9,002 nt of DNA, taken from Spirochaetales bacterium. Lineage in GTDB: Bacteria; Spirochaetota; Spirochaetia; DSM-27196; SLAA01. Positions 1-6,018 of the stretch are shown one piece after another. The notes under the pieces are model-generated. The model was not told where the DNA came from and did no database searches. It saw only the letters and a list, made by a program, of their open reading frames with translations. Location of the stretch: contig SLBH01000251.1 of the NCBI GenBank assembly GCA_007126415.1, positions 1 through 9,002 on the forward strand, written 5' to 3'. Position 1 is the first letter of the stretch; every line of letters begins with the position of its first letter. Position numbers and translations under genes: made by a program.

Positions 1-1209
1 AACTGGCTGCTGGTCGCACCTAGACTGCGGGTTTACACCGAGAGAACCGACTCGATCACGCTACCGAGCTTTTTCGAGGAGCGGTTCAAAGATCCCACCG
101 GGACGCTCCGCATCTTCTCGGCCGTGATAACCCTGTTCTTCTTCACGATCTATGCCTCATCCGGCTTGGTTGGGGCGGGCCGTCTGTTCGAGTCGATGTT
201 CACGATCGATTATCAACTCGCCGTTCTAATCGGTGGTGCGGTCATCGTGCTCTATACCTTCCTCGGAGGCTTCTTGGCGGTTTGCTGGAGCGATCTGTTT
301 CAAGGTGCACTCATGGTGGTGGCGGTGACCGTGGTACCGCTGATTGCACTCAACCACGCCGGGGGTGTTTCCGGCGTCGGTGCCGCGATGGCCGAGGCCG
401 AGATATCCGCGTCGTTGATCCCTCCCGGATCGGCGCCAATACTGGCAATCATCTCGACCGCGGCCTGGGGCCTCGGATACTTCGGGCAGCCGCATATTCT
501 CGCACGCTTCATGGGAGCACGGTCGGTCGGCGATATCTCCAAGTCTACCGTGATCGCGGTGGTCTGGGTGGTGTTCTCGCTGACGTTCGCCGTAGCGGTG
601 GGTTTGATCGGTATCCCGCTTTTTCCTGAGCTCAGCGGCCCGGCGAGCGAGACTGTGTTCATCCAGATGGTACGCCTCGTGTTTCACCCCTGGATAGCCG
701 GCGTTCTGCTGGCCGCGGTGCTTTCGGCGATCATGTCCACGATCGACTCTCAGCTTCTGGTTTCGTCCTCGAGCCTGACCGAAGACTTCTACGCAAAGGT
801 TCTCCGGCGCGACACCTCCCCGCGCGAGCTGTTCTTCGTCGGCCGCATCAGCGTAATCGTAATCGCATTGATCGCGATGGGGCTCGCGATGAACCCTGAA
901 GCAACCATCCTCGGCTTGGTGTCCTACGCCTGGGGCGGCTTTGGTGCGGCCTTCGGTCCGGTCATCCTGATGGCGCTGTTCTCACGCCGCACAACCTGGA
1001 AATCCGCTCTCGCCGGGATGCTCACCGGAACTGTGGTGTTGATTGTGTGGGACGCGGTGGGCCTTGGGGCGGTAATGTACGAAATTGTGCCCGGCTTCAT
1101 TGCGAACTTCGCCGCGATCTTCCTCGGTAACGCGATCACCCAACAGCAGGACACCGAGATCCTCGCGGGATTCGACGAGCAGGTATCGGCGGTCAAAGCC
1201 GAGCTGTAG
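1..1209 (+). CDS. putP: Sodium/proline symporter PutP, 5' end outside the window
   Basis: This is an inner-membrane symporter of the solute:sodium symporter (SSS) family that imports L-proline with Na+. The reading frame is open from base 1, so the gene enters from the left edge. The window holds 402 residues; from memory of the roughly 500-residue E. coli protein, about 80 are missing. Visible PutP hallmarks are NWLLVAPRLRVYTE at the very start, LPSFFEERFKD, FTIYASSGLVGAGRLFES, LYTFLGGFLAVCWSD and LGLVSYAWGGFGAAFGP. The segment SAIMSTIDSQLLVSSSSLTE contains the Ser-Thr pair that matches the Na+-binding S340/T341 of E. coli PutP. Hydrophobic helices alternate with short loops up to a polar tail ending in KAEL. 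The GTG at 124 is an internal valine, not the start. The gene converges on the OmpA-family gene. Identification is secure at family level; proline specificity is inferred from the close match. Confidence 0.95.
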   Translation, partial: NWLLVAPRLRVYTERTDSITLPSFFEERFKDPTGTLRIFSAVITLFFFTIYASSGLVGAGRLFESMFTIDYQLAVLIGGAVIVLYTFLGGFLAVCWSDLFQGALMVVAVTVVPLIALNHAGGVSGVGAAMAEAEISASLIPPGSAPILAIISTAAWGLGYFGQPHILARFMGARSVGDISKSTVIAVVWVVFSLTFAVAVGLIGIPLFPELSGPASETVFIQMVRLVFHPWIAGVLLAAVLSAIMSTIDSQLLVSSSSLTEDFYAKVLRRDTSPRELFFVGRISVIVIALIAMGLAMNPEATILGLVSYAWGGFGAAFGPVILMALFSRRTTWKSALAGMLTGTVVLIVWDAVGLGAVMYEIVPGFIANFAAIFLGNAITQQQDTEILAGFDEQVSAVKAEL

Positions 1210-1223
1210 GGCGCAAAGCCGCA

Positions 1224-1245
1224 CGGCGGGCGCCCGCCGCCCGCC
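1224..1245. terminator. GC-rich palindrome between convergent genes, possible bidirectional terminator
   Basis: Bases 1224-1239 form a perfect 16-bp palindrome built from GGCGGGC followed by GCCCGCC, and a second GCCCGCC copy follows directly at 1239-1245. It fills most of the 39-bp gap between the putP stop and the stop of the convergent OmpA-family gene. No T-tract follows on either strand, so this is not a classical intrinsic terminator. A pausing hairpin or a factor-assisted terminator is possible. Confidence 0.4.
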
Positions 1246-1248
1246 GCA

Positions 1249-2454
1249 TCAGTGCTCCATAATGGTGATCTCGACGCGGCGATTACGGCGCCTGCCTTCC
1301 GGACTCTGGTTGTCCGCGACCGGGCGCGAGGCGCCGAACCCGCGTGTCATTATCTGGTCGGCGCTTCTCACCTCGGTGTCGAGGAGATACTGCCCGACCG
1401 CCTGCGCGCGCTGTTCCGATAACAGCTGACGACCGGCCTCGGTTCCGGCCAGCGCGGTATGACCCGAAACCAGGATGTCGCGATCGGGGTAGCGGAGCAG
1501 TATCTCCGCTATTGAGTCGAGCTTGCGTTTCTCCGACAGCAGCAACTCGTCGGAGTCGGGTTGGAACCGGATGTCCTCGAGCGAAATCGTCACCCCGCGC
1601 TCGTCGCTCGCTACCGAGGTGTCCTCTACACCGCGCTCCTTGAGATCCTGTTCGATCTCGTCGCGCATCGCATCGCGGTCTAACGGATCGGACTCAATGA
1701 CGCGCGCCTCAGCCGTACCGGAAAACTCAAAGGTACGACCGTCGGTGAGCGAGAACACCAGCGCGTAATCCTCTTCGTAGTAGTACGCCCTGCCGGCGAG
1801 GTTGTCCCAATAGAGGCGTTGATCGGCGTACCCGGAGATAGTGTGCGGATAGAGCTGCGCCGCGCCGACGCCCTCCGGCCGGTGTAGCACGTTGTAGCGA
1901 ATCTCTATGAGATCGAGTTCCAGGCCGTCGAGTTCCTCGGTCCCGACGTAGCGGTAATCTACGGTTATCGGAAAGTGGAAAGCATCCGGTATCCCGAAGC
2001 CCCGCCGAAAGTCGTGTACCTCCGAGCCCTCTGCCCTCCAGCTATCCCCGGGAGCAAGCGCGTGCTCGGGGAAGACCGGTACGTCGCGCACCACCGGCAT
2101 GAAGTAATGCGGCTCGATCTCGAGATAGCCCCGGGCGTCACGCTCGAAGCGCGAAAAATACTCCTGGCCCCACGAAAACACCTGCGCCGCACGCCGCGCC
2201 TCCTCCGATGTTTGGAACCGCGCCTCGATCTTGCCACGATCGTCATCAGCCTCCGCAACCTCGATCGCGATCCGATTGAGGATGCGCGCATCGTGCGAGT
2301 ATCGGCCGTTAATACGAACCTCTTGATCGACGGTCGAGAGTATGCGATAGCGCTCGCCTTCACGATAGCGGTACCGAAACTCACGCGTCTCCTCGGCCGG
2401 CGCAAGAACCGTCGCGAGCGTCAGGAACAATACAATAGCTGCGTACTGCTTCAA
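1249..2454 (-). CDS. Exported OmpA-family protein with a non-canonical peptidoglycan-binding motif
   Basis: This 401-residue protein has an N-terminal signal peptide (residues 1-20, hydrophobic core AAIVLFLTLATVL, probable cleavage after APA). A periplasmic region of about 250 residues follows, rich in charged and aromatic residues, that I cannot assign. The C-terminal OmpA-like domain covers about 285-400, with FQPDSDELL, the GHTALAGTEAGRQLLSEQRA segment (331-350) and GFGASRP. OmpA domains tether the outer membrane to peptidoglycan through an aspartate in GHTD and an arginine in LSxxRA. Here the arginine is kept (R349) but the aspartate is alanine (A334). The start is a TTG at 2454, chosen because GGGAGG lies a few bases upstream and the signal peptide begins there. 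There is no beta-barrel signature and no lipobox cysteine, so it is probably periplasmic. It is divergent from the helicase-like gene; a candidate -35 (TTGATA) lies upstream but no convincing -10 goes with it. Confidence 0.85.
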   Translation of the reverse strand: MKQYAAIVLFLTLATVLAPAEETREFRYRYREGERYRILSTVDQEVRINGRYSHDARILNRIAIEVAEADDDRGKIEARFQTSEEARRAAQVFSWGQEYFSRFERDARGYLEIEPHYFMPVVRDVPVFPEHALAPGDSWRAEGSEVHDFRRGFGIPDAFHFPITVDYRYVGTEELDGLELDLIEIRYNVLHRPEGVGAAQLYPHTISGYADQRLYWDNLAGRAYYYEEDYALVFSLTDGRTFEFSGTAEARVIESDPLDRDAMRDEIEQDLKERGVEDTSVASDERGVTISLEDIRFQPDSDELLLSEKRKLDSIAEILLRYPDRDILVSGHTALAGTEAGRQLLSEQRAQAVGQYLLDTEVRSADQIMTRGFGASRPVADNQSPEGRRRNRRVEITIMEH

Positions 2455-2517
2455 GGATCCTCCCTACAGCAAACCCAGGAATGCCAATAACACATTTAAC
2501 TCTATTATCAAGCGAAC

Positions 2518-2546
2518 TTGACAAAGGCACCGGCGGTGGATACATT
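2518..2546 (+). promoter_or_regulatory. Sigma70-type promoter for the helicase-like/RRM gene
   Basis: A consensus -35 TTGACA (2518-2523) is separated by exactly 17 bp from TACATT (2541-2546), which keeps the T, A and final T of a -10 box. The expected transcription start is near 2553, giving a leader of about 34 nt before the GTG start at 2587. It lies in the 132-bp divergent region shared with the OmpA-family gene. Confidence 0.65.
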
Positions 2547-2586
2547 AAGGTCCCGAGACCGTTTGAAACAGCACAGGTGATTCAGC

Positions 2587-3789
2587 GTGCCTGCTACCGA
2601 TATCAAAACGCCGACCGACCAAAAGCGAGATCTCCTCATCTCTACCACGTCCGGACTCTCAACACAGGTTGAGCGGCTGCTCGACCCGCTGCCCGCGTCG
2701 GTATACCTCTCGGCACAACACGGTACCGACTTCATCCACGAGCTACCTACGCCCGACATCTCGCCACTAGAGTTACTGCTGCCGGTGGCGGCTCACATAG
2801 AGGGAGGCGCCGAGGCAACTCAGTGTCTGATTATATCACAAGACGAGCAGCGAATCCGCGGCGTGATAACCCTTGCTCGTGAGGCTTCGGCGCACGAAAG
2901 CCTCAACAATATCTGGCGCGAGCTCGGCTTGGTGGGGTTGTACGGAAAGAGCGCAACCCGTACTCAGTCGGAGCAGCTTACCGAACGCCCCGATATCGTT
3001 GTGGCGACCCCCGAGAGGCTGATAGATTTCGTTCGGCGCGATAGCATAGAGTTAAGCGGTATTCGCCTCGTTGTACTCGAGGAGCCCGAGCTTGAGCACG
3101 CTGAAGGGTTCAACGCCGATGTGCAGTTCATTTATTCAAAGCTTCGCTCCACACCGCTCACGTGTGTGTTGACGCCGTCATTTCACCGTCAACTATCCGA
3201 GATTGAGCGCGTTCTGTCGCGCCCGAAGCGGGTAGCGGCGGTAGACAGCCGGCCGGGCCACGGCGCAGGCGACGATGGTGAGCGGAACTCGAGTAGAAGC
3301 AATCACTCACAACAGGAGCGTTCCGTTATGCCGAAACACACACAGATCGACGAAAACGAGCTTAAGTCCCAAGTCGACGAGATCCTTCGCAAAATCTTTG
3401 AGGAAGAAGACCCGGAGGAGCTCAACGCCTATAAGCGCTTCGTGAAGAAACACGTGCCGTTCTCCCGTCGCGGTTACTTCACGGCGTACCTTCTGAAGCA
3501 CGCCGGGGGTGAAAAACCGAAGAACCACCAGGCCGGTTCAAACGGCGAGTACACCAGCATTTTCGTGGGCGTGGGCAAGAACCGAAAGGTCTTCCCGAAG
3601 GACCTAATTCAGTTGTTTTCAGACGTCGACGGCGTTACCTCCGAGGACATCGGACAGATAAAGATCCTTGATAACTACTCTTTCCTCGAGATAACCCCCA
3701 TCAAGGCACAGTCCGCGATCGACACCTTGAATGGACGCGAGTTTCGCGGGAGGCGCTTAACGGTCAACTTCGCGCGAAAGAAAGACTAG
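2587..3789 (+). CDS. Degenerate DEAD-box helicase-like domain fused to a DbpA RNA-binding domain
   Basis: The protein is 400 residues. Residues ~15-212 thread onto the first RecA lobe of a DEAD-box RNA helicase: VVATPERLIDFVRR (138-151) matches motif Ib, LVVLEEPELEH (161-171) sits at motif II, and LTPSFHRQ (195-202) at motif III. The ATPase residues are gone: there is no GxGKT near AQHGTDFIHELP (43-54), and DEAD has become EEPE. The second RecA lobe is missing. A low-complexity linker (~220-247) leads to an acidic/basic helical stretch and then a DbpA-type RRM-like domain (~322-398: SIFVGVGKN, DIGQIKILDNYSFLEI, LNGREFRGRRLTV). In DbpA that domain binds 23S rRNA near hairpin 92, so a ribosome-related, ATP-independent RNA-binding role is inferred. 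The GTG start at 2587 has AGGTGA upstream. An internal ATG at 3328 with its own AGGAG could yield a separate 153-residue product. Confidence 0.8.
   Translation: MPATDIKTPTDQKRDLLISTTSGLSTQVERLLDPLPASVYLSAQHGTDFIHELPTPDISPLELLLPVAAHIEGGAEATQCLIISQDEQRIRGVITLAREASAHESLNNIWRELGLVGLYGKSATRTQSEQLTERPDIVVATPERLIDFVRRDSIELSGIRLVVLEEPELEHAEGFNADVQFIYSKLRSTPLTCVLTPSFHRQLSEIERVLSRPKRVAAVDSRPGHGAGDDGERNSSRSNHSQQERSVMPKHTQIDENELKSQVDEILRKIFEEEDPEELNAYKRFVKKHVPFSRRGYFTAYLLKHAGGEKPKNHQAGSNGEYTSIFVGVGKNRKVFPKDLIQLFSDVDGVTSEDIGQIKILDNYSFLEITPIKAQSAIDTLNGREFRGRRLTVNFARKKD
3314..3330 (+). promoter_or_regulatory. Internal ribosome-binding site and ATG inside the helicase-like/RRM gene
   Basis: AGGAG (3314-3318) lies 9 nt before an in-frame ATG (3328-3330), codon 248 of the long frame. 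The ATG falls at the end of the unstructured linker, just before the DbpA half. Initiation here would give a free 153-residue RNA-binding protein (3328-3789). It is also possible that the DbpA part is the main product or was once a separate gene. Use of this start is inferred from sequence alone. Confidence 0.45.
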
Positions 3790-4721
3790 AGCAGAATACG
3801 CGCGAGGGCGTTTAGGATGAGATAAGCGTTGATCGCCAAGCCTGACAGCAAGGCAGTGAGCGCGAAGCATTCCAGCACCAGTGCTTCGCGGCCTCTACTC
3901 AGCGCGTTCTCGGCCCGTGAGGGATCTCGAAACAGAAGCAGGTCGCGCTCGGCGCGTTTACGCCGCCCCCGTTTCCAGAGCTTGTGGTATAAGAGAAGAA
4001 ACAACACGCCCGGAGGCAGAAGCGGCAGCACCGGCAGCGCGGCCAGTGTTATCCCGAAGACCGCAAAACCACGGTGAAATGGGCTGTTCAGCAGCCCGTA
4101 CGCCACCCAGCCGAGTAGAACAGCCCCTAAGACAAGCGACGGTGGGGTAAGCGGATTCCAGTACTCGTTCCGACGGCGGCCGTACCAAAGCGCCCGCTCG
4201 AACACGCTGTCGGGATCACCGTCGTACACCAGTACCAAGAGCGGCTCGGCCGCTTCGCCCTTGAACACCAGCTTGCCGTGCTCGTGATACGCGGGACCGG
4301 CAACGCAGAATCCGGTTCCCTCGGCGATTGCGTGCAACTTCCTCCATCTGAGCGCTAGTAATGGATACTCGGGAGCGCCGGCGGCGTTTGGTCCGTCCTG
4401 CGTTACCTCGCCTTCCGAAGGAACCATGTGTACCCGCTCGCCGTCCATCCTCACCGCAACCGATAACGCCGGACTTCGCAGCCAGACTGTGTCCTGACCT
4501 TGTATCGCCTCAAGGCTGCCGGCGAACCGGAAAACCCCCAGCCGCTCGATCGGTACGCCGATTCTCCCGGAAACATGAGCCGACAACGGTTCAAGGCCCG
4601 CCGCCTGCACGACTCGGCGGCGAAAGGCGCGCCGGTTACGACGAATCACGACCGCGCCGATACCCGGAATGACGAGATAACACAGTACCGAAATAAGTCC
4701 TATCAAAGCGAGCTGTTGCAT
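3786..4721 (-). CDS. Multi-pass membrane protein of unknown function
   Basis: I do not recognise this 311-residue protein. Residues 2-26 form a first membrane segment (LALIGLISVLCYLVIPGIGAVV), followed by a very basic stretch (RRNRRAFRRR, 27-36), which suggests that side faces the cytoplasm. Residues ~45-165 look like a soluble beta-rich domain (RFAGSLEAIQGQDTVWLRSP, FCVAGPAYHEHGKLVFKG). Further hydrophobic segments lie at ~194-212, ~218-246 (two close helices or a hairpin, with LAALPVLPLLPPGVLFLLLY) and ~280-309, with a basic loop KRGRRKRAERD (250-260) between the last two. The layout of one helix, a soluble domain and then a helical bundle recalls GIDE/MUL1-like bacterial membrane proteins, but I see no decisive motif. 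The ATG at 4721 has no strong Shine-Dalgarno. Its stop lies in the CTAG that also holds the stop of the convergent gene, and it is divergent from the metallo-hydrolase 42 bp away. Confidence 0.75.
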   Translation of the reverse strand: MQQLALIGLISVLCYLVIPGIGAVVIRRNRRAFRRRVVQAAGLEPLSAHVSGRIGVPIERLGVFRFAGSLEAIQGQDTVWLRSPALSVAVRMDGERVHMVPSEGEVTQDGPNAAGAPEYPLLALRWRKLHAIAEGTGFCVAGPAYHEHGKLVFKGEAAEPLLVLVYDGDPDSVFERALWYGRRRNEYWNPLTPPSLVLGAVLLGWVAYGLLNSPFHRGFAVFGITLAALPVLPLLPPGVLFLLLYHKLWKRGRRKRAERDLLLFRDPSRAENALSRGREALVLECFALTALLSGLAINAYLILNALARILL

Positions 4722-4724
4722 TAC

Positions 4725-4753
4725 TTGTGTAACTCGAGCAATTTGTTTACGCT
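4725..4753 (+). promoter_or_regulatory. Weak candidate promoter for the metallo-hydrolase
   Basis: TTGTGT (4725-4730) and TACGCT (4748-4753) are 17 bp apart, each matching three of six consensus bases, including TTG and the TA...T core. Transcription would begin around 4760-4762, almost on the ATG at 4764. That would fit the absence of a Shine-Dalgarno, but the match is weak. Confidence 0.25.
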
Positions 4754-4763
4754 AGACCACGAT

Positions 4764-5450
4764 ATGGTTGAACGAATAATTGTGGGTCCTCTCTACACAA
4801 ACGCGTACATCGTGTCTACCGGCAAGAAAGAATGCATCGTGATTGATCCCGGAGACGAGGCCGAGAAGCTCTGCACCCGTCTTGAGTCGCTGAATCTCGT
4901 CCCCCAGGCCATTCTCTGCACGCACGGGCACCTTGATCATACCTCGGCAGCGGTCGAAATTCAAAGACATTACCAGCACGAACGCGATCATCACATCCCA
5001 ATCGGCATTCATGCCGAGGACGCCGAGTTTTTCGGAGACGACGCCGAACGCAGGCACCAAGACTGCTTTCTTCCACTCGGTGATAATGCGACGCGCGTGT
5101 TTGAGCAGTTGCGCCCCGGCATTGCGCGCGCAGATTTCGAGATCGCCGTCGGCGAACCGCTTCTCGATTCCGACCTTGTGGCGTTTGCCACGCCGGGTCA
5201 TACGCCCGGTAGCGTCTCGTTCTACAGCGAGACACGCGGGATCGTATGGAGCGGCGATACCCTGCTGTTCAAGTCCGTAGGGCGCACCGACCTCAACGGC
5301 GGCTCGGGAGACGAGTTGCTGAAAAGCATTTCCTCAGTTCTGTATTCGTTGCCGGCCGAAACGCGTCTGTTTCCGGGGCACGGACCGTTTTCCAGCATAG
5401 AGCGCGAGAAGCTGAACAATCCGTTGCTGGAAGGCGAGAGAACGTTTTAG
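4764..5450 (+). CDS. Glyoxalase II-like metallo-beta-lactamase-fold hydrolase
   Basis: This is a 228-residue hydrolase of the hydroxyacylglutathione hydrolase-like branch of the metallo-beta-lactamase superfamily, close in length and layout to E. coli YcbL (GloC). Metal ligands are complete: THGHLDH gives H54, H56, D58 and H59, GHTPGS gives H146, SGDTLLF gives D165, and FPGHGP gives H206. The segment FKSVGRTDLNGGSGDELLKSI is typical of this branch, and the N-terminus VGPLYTNAYIV is the usual first strand. These enzymes bind two metal ions and hydrolyse thioesters such as lactoyl-glutathione; without the C-terminal helical domain of classic glyoxalase II the exact substrate is uncertain. It is probably cytosolic, with no signal peptide. 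The ATG at 4764 was chosen because the family N-terminus begins there. The frame is open further upstream, but only across the divergent gene's coding region. No Shine-Dalgarno is visible. Confidence 0.9.
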   Translation: MVERIIVGPLYTNAYIVSTGKKECIVIDPGDEAEKLCTRLESLNLVPQAILCTHGHLDHTSAAVEIQRHYQHERDHHIPIGIHAEDAEFFGDDAERRHQDCFLPLGDNATRVFEQLRPGIARADFEIAVGEPLLDSDLVAFATPGHTPGSVSFYSETRGIVWSGDTLLFKSVGRTDLNGGSGDELLKSISSVLYSLPAETRLFPGHGPFSSIEREKLNNPLLEGERTF

Positions 5451-5452
5451 AA

Positions 5453-5473
5453 CCGTTGTCAGGTACCAAACGG
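5453..5473. repeat. Short inverted repeat between convergent genes
   Basis: CCGTT (5453-5457) and AACGG (5469-5473) are 5-bp arms around an 11-nt loop containing GGTACC. They lie in the 30-bp gap between the converging hydrolase and 143-residue genes. No T-run follows on either strand, so a terminator role is only a possibility. Confidence 0.25.
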
Positions 5474-5480
5474 CGCTCGC

Positions 5481-5912
5481 TCACGCGAGAAAGCTGAACA
5501 CCGCTCCGGTGTCGGCTATCCCACCGAGAGCCGCGGCATGACCGCCGGCGAGTTCGGCGCCGAGCGCTGTTTGCAGTTCACCGTGGTAGCTTGCGATGAG
5601 TCGATCGAGTTGCTCGGGGCTCAGATCGGCCGCGCGTAAGCGCGCCCCTCCCTCGCTTTCGGAGCTTTCGGAGCCGGAAACTCCCCCTCGTGCCACCGCC
5701 AAGCGCTCCACGAGTGCATCGAGCGCCCGTAACCGGTGAAGGCTGAAACCGCCATCACCACCGCCGGGCACTCCCTGCAGGTGACGAAGACGAGCGTAGC
5801 TGTAGTTTGCCCTCAGCGGCAACGTCACCGGAGCGCTAGATAACCGCGCCCGCATAAGTCTGTTGACCGGTACGGTTTGCAGATCGCTGACGCCGGTAGG
5901 AATAGACGTCAT
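5481..5912 (-). CDS. Conserved-looking small protein of unknown function
   Basis: I do not recognise this 143-residue protein. It begins MTSIPTGVSDLQTVPVNRLM and has no signal peptide or membrane helix. Residues ~14-75 hold a basic segment with two likely helices (YSYARLRHLQGVPG, FSLHRLRALDALVERLAVA). A glycine/serine/glutamate low-complexity stretch follows (~76-89, SGSESSESEGG), then a helical C-terminal part (~96-143: LSPEQLDRLIASYHGELQTAL). The start is set at the ATG at 5912, not at the in-frame ATG at 5927: the latter is embedded in the Shine-Dalgarno sequence GGAGGAAC, which lies 5 nt before the chosen ATG, and the predicted transcript starts at about 5926. It lies 102 bp downstream of dksA on the same strand and has its own promoter. 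The clean RBS and promoter support a real gene even though the function is unknown. Confidence 0.65.
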   Translation of the reverse strand: MTSIPTGVSDLQTVPVNRLMRARLSSAPVTLPLRANYSYARLRHLQGVPGGGDGGFSLHRLRALDALVERLAVARGGVSGSESSESEGGARLRAADLSPEQLDRLIASYHGELQTALGAELAGGHAAALGGIADTGAVFSFLA

Positions 5913-5917
5913 ACACA

Positions 5918-5951
5918 GTTCCTCCATCTACAAATATACTATCGGAGGAAC
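5918..5951. repeat. Inverted repeat GTTCCTCC-N18-GGAGGAAC around two divergent -10 boxes
   Basis: Perfect 8-bp arms lie at 5918-5925 and 5944-5951. Read on the minus strand, the first arm is the Shine-Dalgarno of the 143-residue gene. Read on the plus strand, the second arm is an equally good Shine-Dalgarno for a 20-codon frame. Between the arms lie TATATT (minus) and TATACT (plus). The arrangement could be an operator, or in a longer minus-strand transcript a hairpin hiding the ribosome-binding site. Confidence 0.5.
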
Positions 5952-5962
5952 CGGAATGAAAA
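5933..5962 (-). promoter_or_regulatory. Promoter for the 143-residue gene
   Basis: On the minus strand TTTTCA (5962-5957, four of six consensus bases) is 18 bp from TATATT (5938-5933, five of six). The predicted start, near 5926, places the Shine-Dalgarno almost at the 5' end of the message and excludes the upstream ATG at 5927. Confidence 0.5.
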
Positions 5963-6018
5963 TTTACCGCTTAATGTGTGTATCTGGGTTACTACGCGCC
6001 TCGAGACTCGGGAGTTAG
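5956..6018 (+). CDS. Possible 20-residue small protein
   Basis: ATG at 5956 opens a 20-codon frame (MKIYRLMCVSGLLRASRLGS) ending in TAG at 6016-6018. GGAGG lies 7 nt upstream at ideal spacing, and a fair promoter (TACACA 5912-5917, 17 bp, TATACT 5935-5940) precedes it. The stop overlaps that of convergent dksA. The evidence is only the signals: the peptide resembles nothing I know, and the Shine-Dalgarno is also one arm of an inverted repeat that may exist for another reason. Confidence 0.22.
   Translation: MKIYRLMCVSGLLRASRLGS

Noticed and set aside
226..687. Long open frames on the minus strand inside putP
   Set aside because: Highly charged low-complexity translations opposite a clearly conserved transporter; shadows of GC-rich codon use.
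1975..2490. 171-codon plus-strand frame opposite the OmpA-family gene
   Set aside because: No recognisable domain and it lies entirely over the 5' half of a gene with signal peptide, RBS and conserved C-terminal domain.
2481..2672. 63-codon plus-strand frame across the divergent promoter region
   Set aside because: It starts upstream of the predicted transcription start, overlaps the helicase-like gene in another frame and has no RBS.
4500..4763. N-terminal extension of the metallo-hydrolase frame
   Set aside because: It runs antisense through the 311-residue gene, shows no family similarity, and the family N-terminus begins at 4764.
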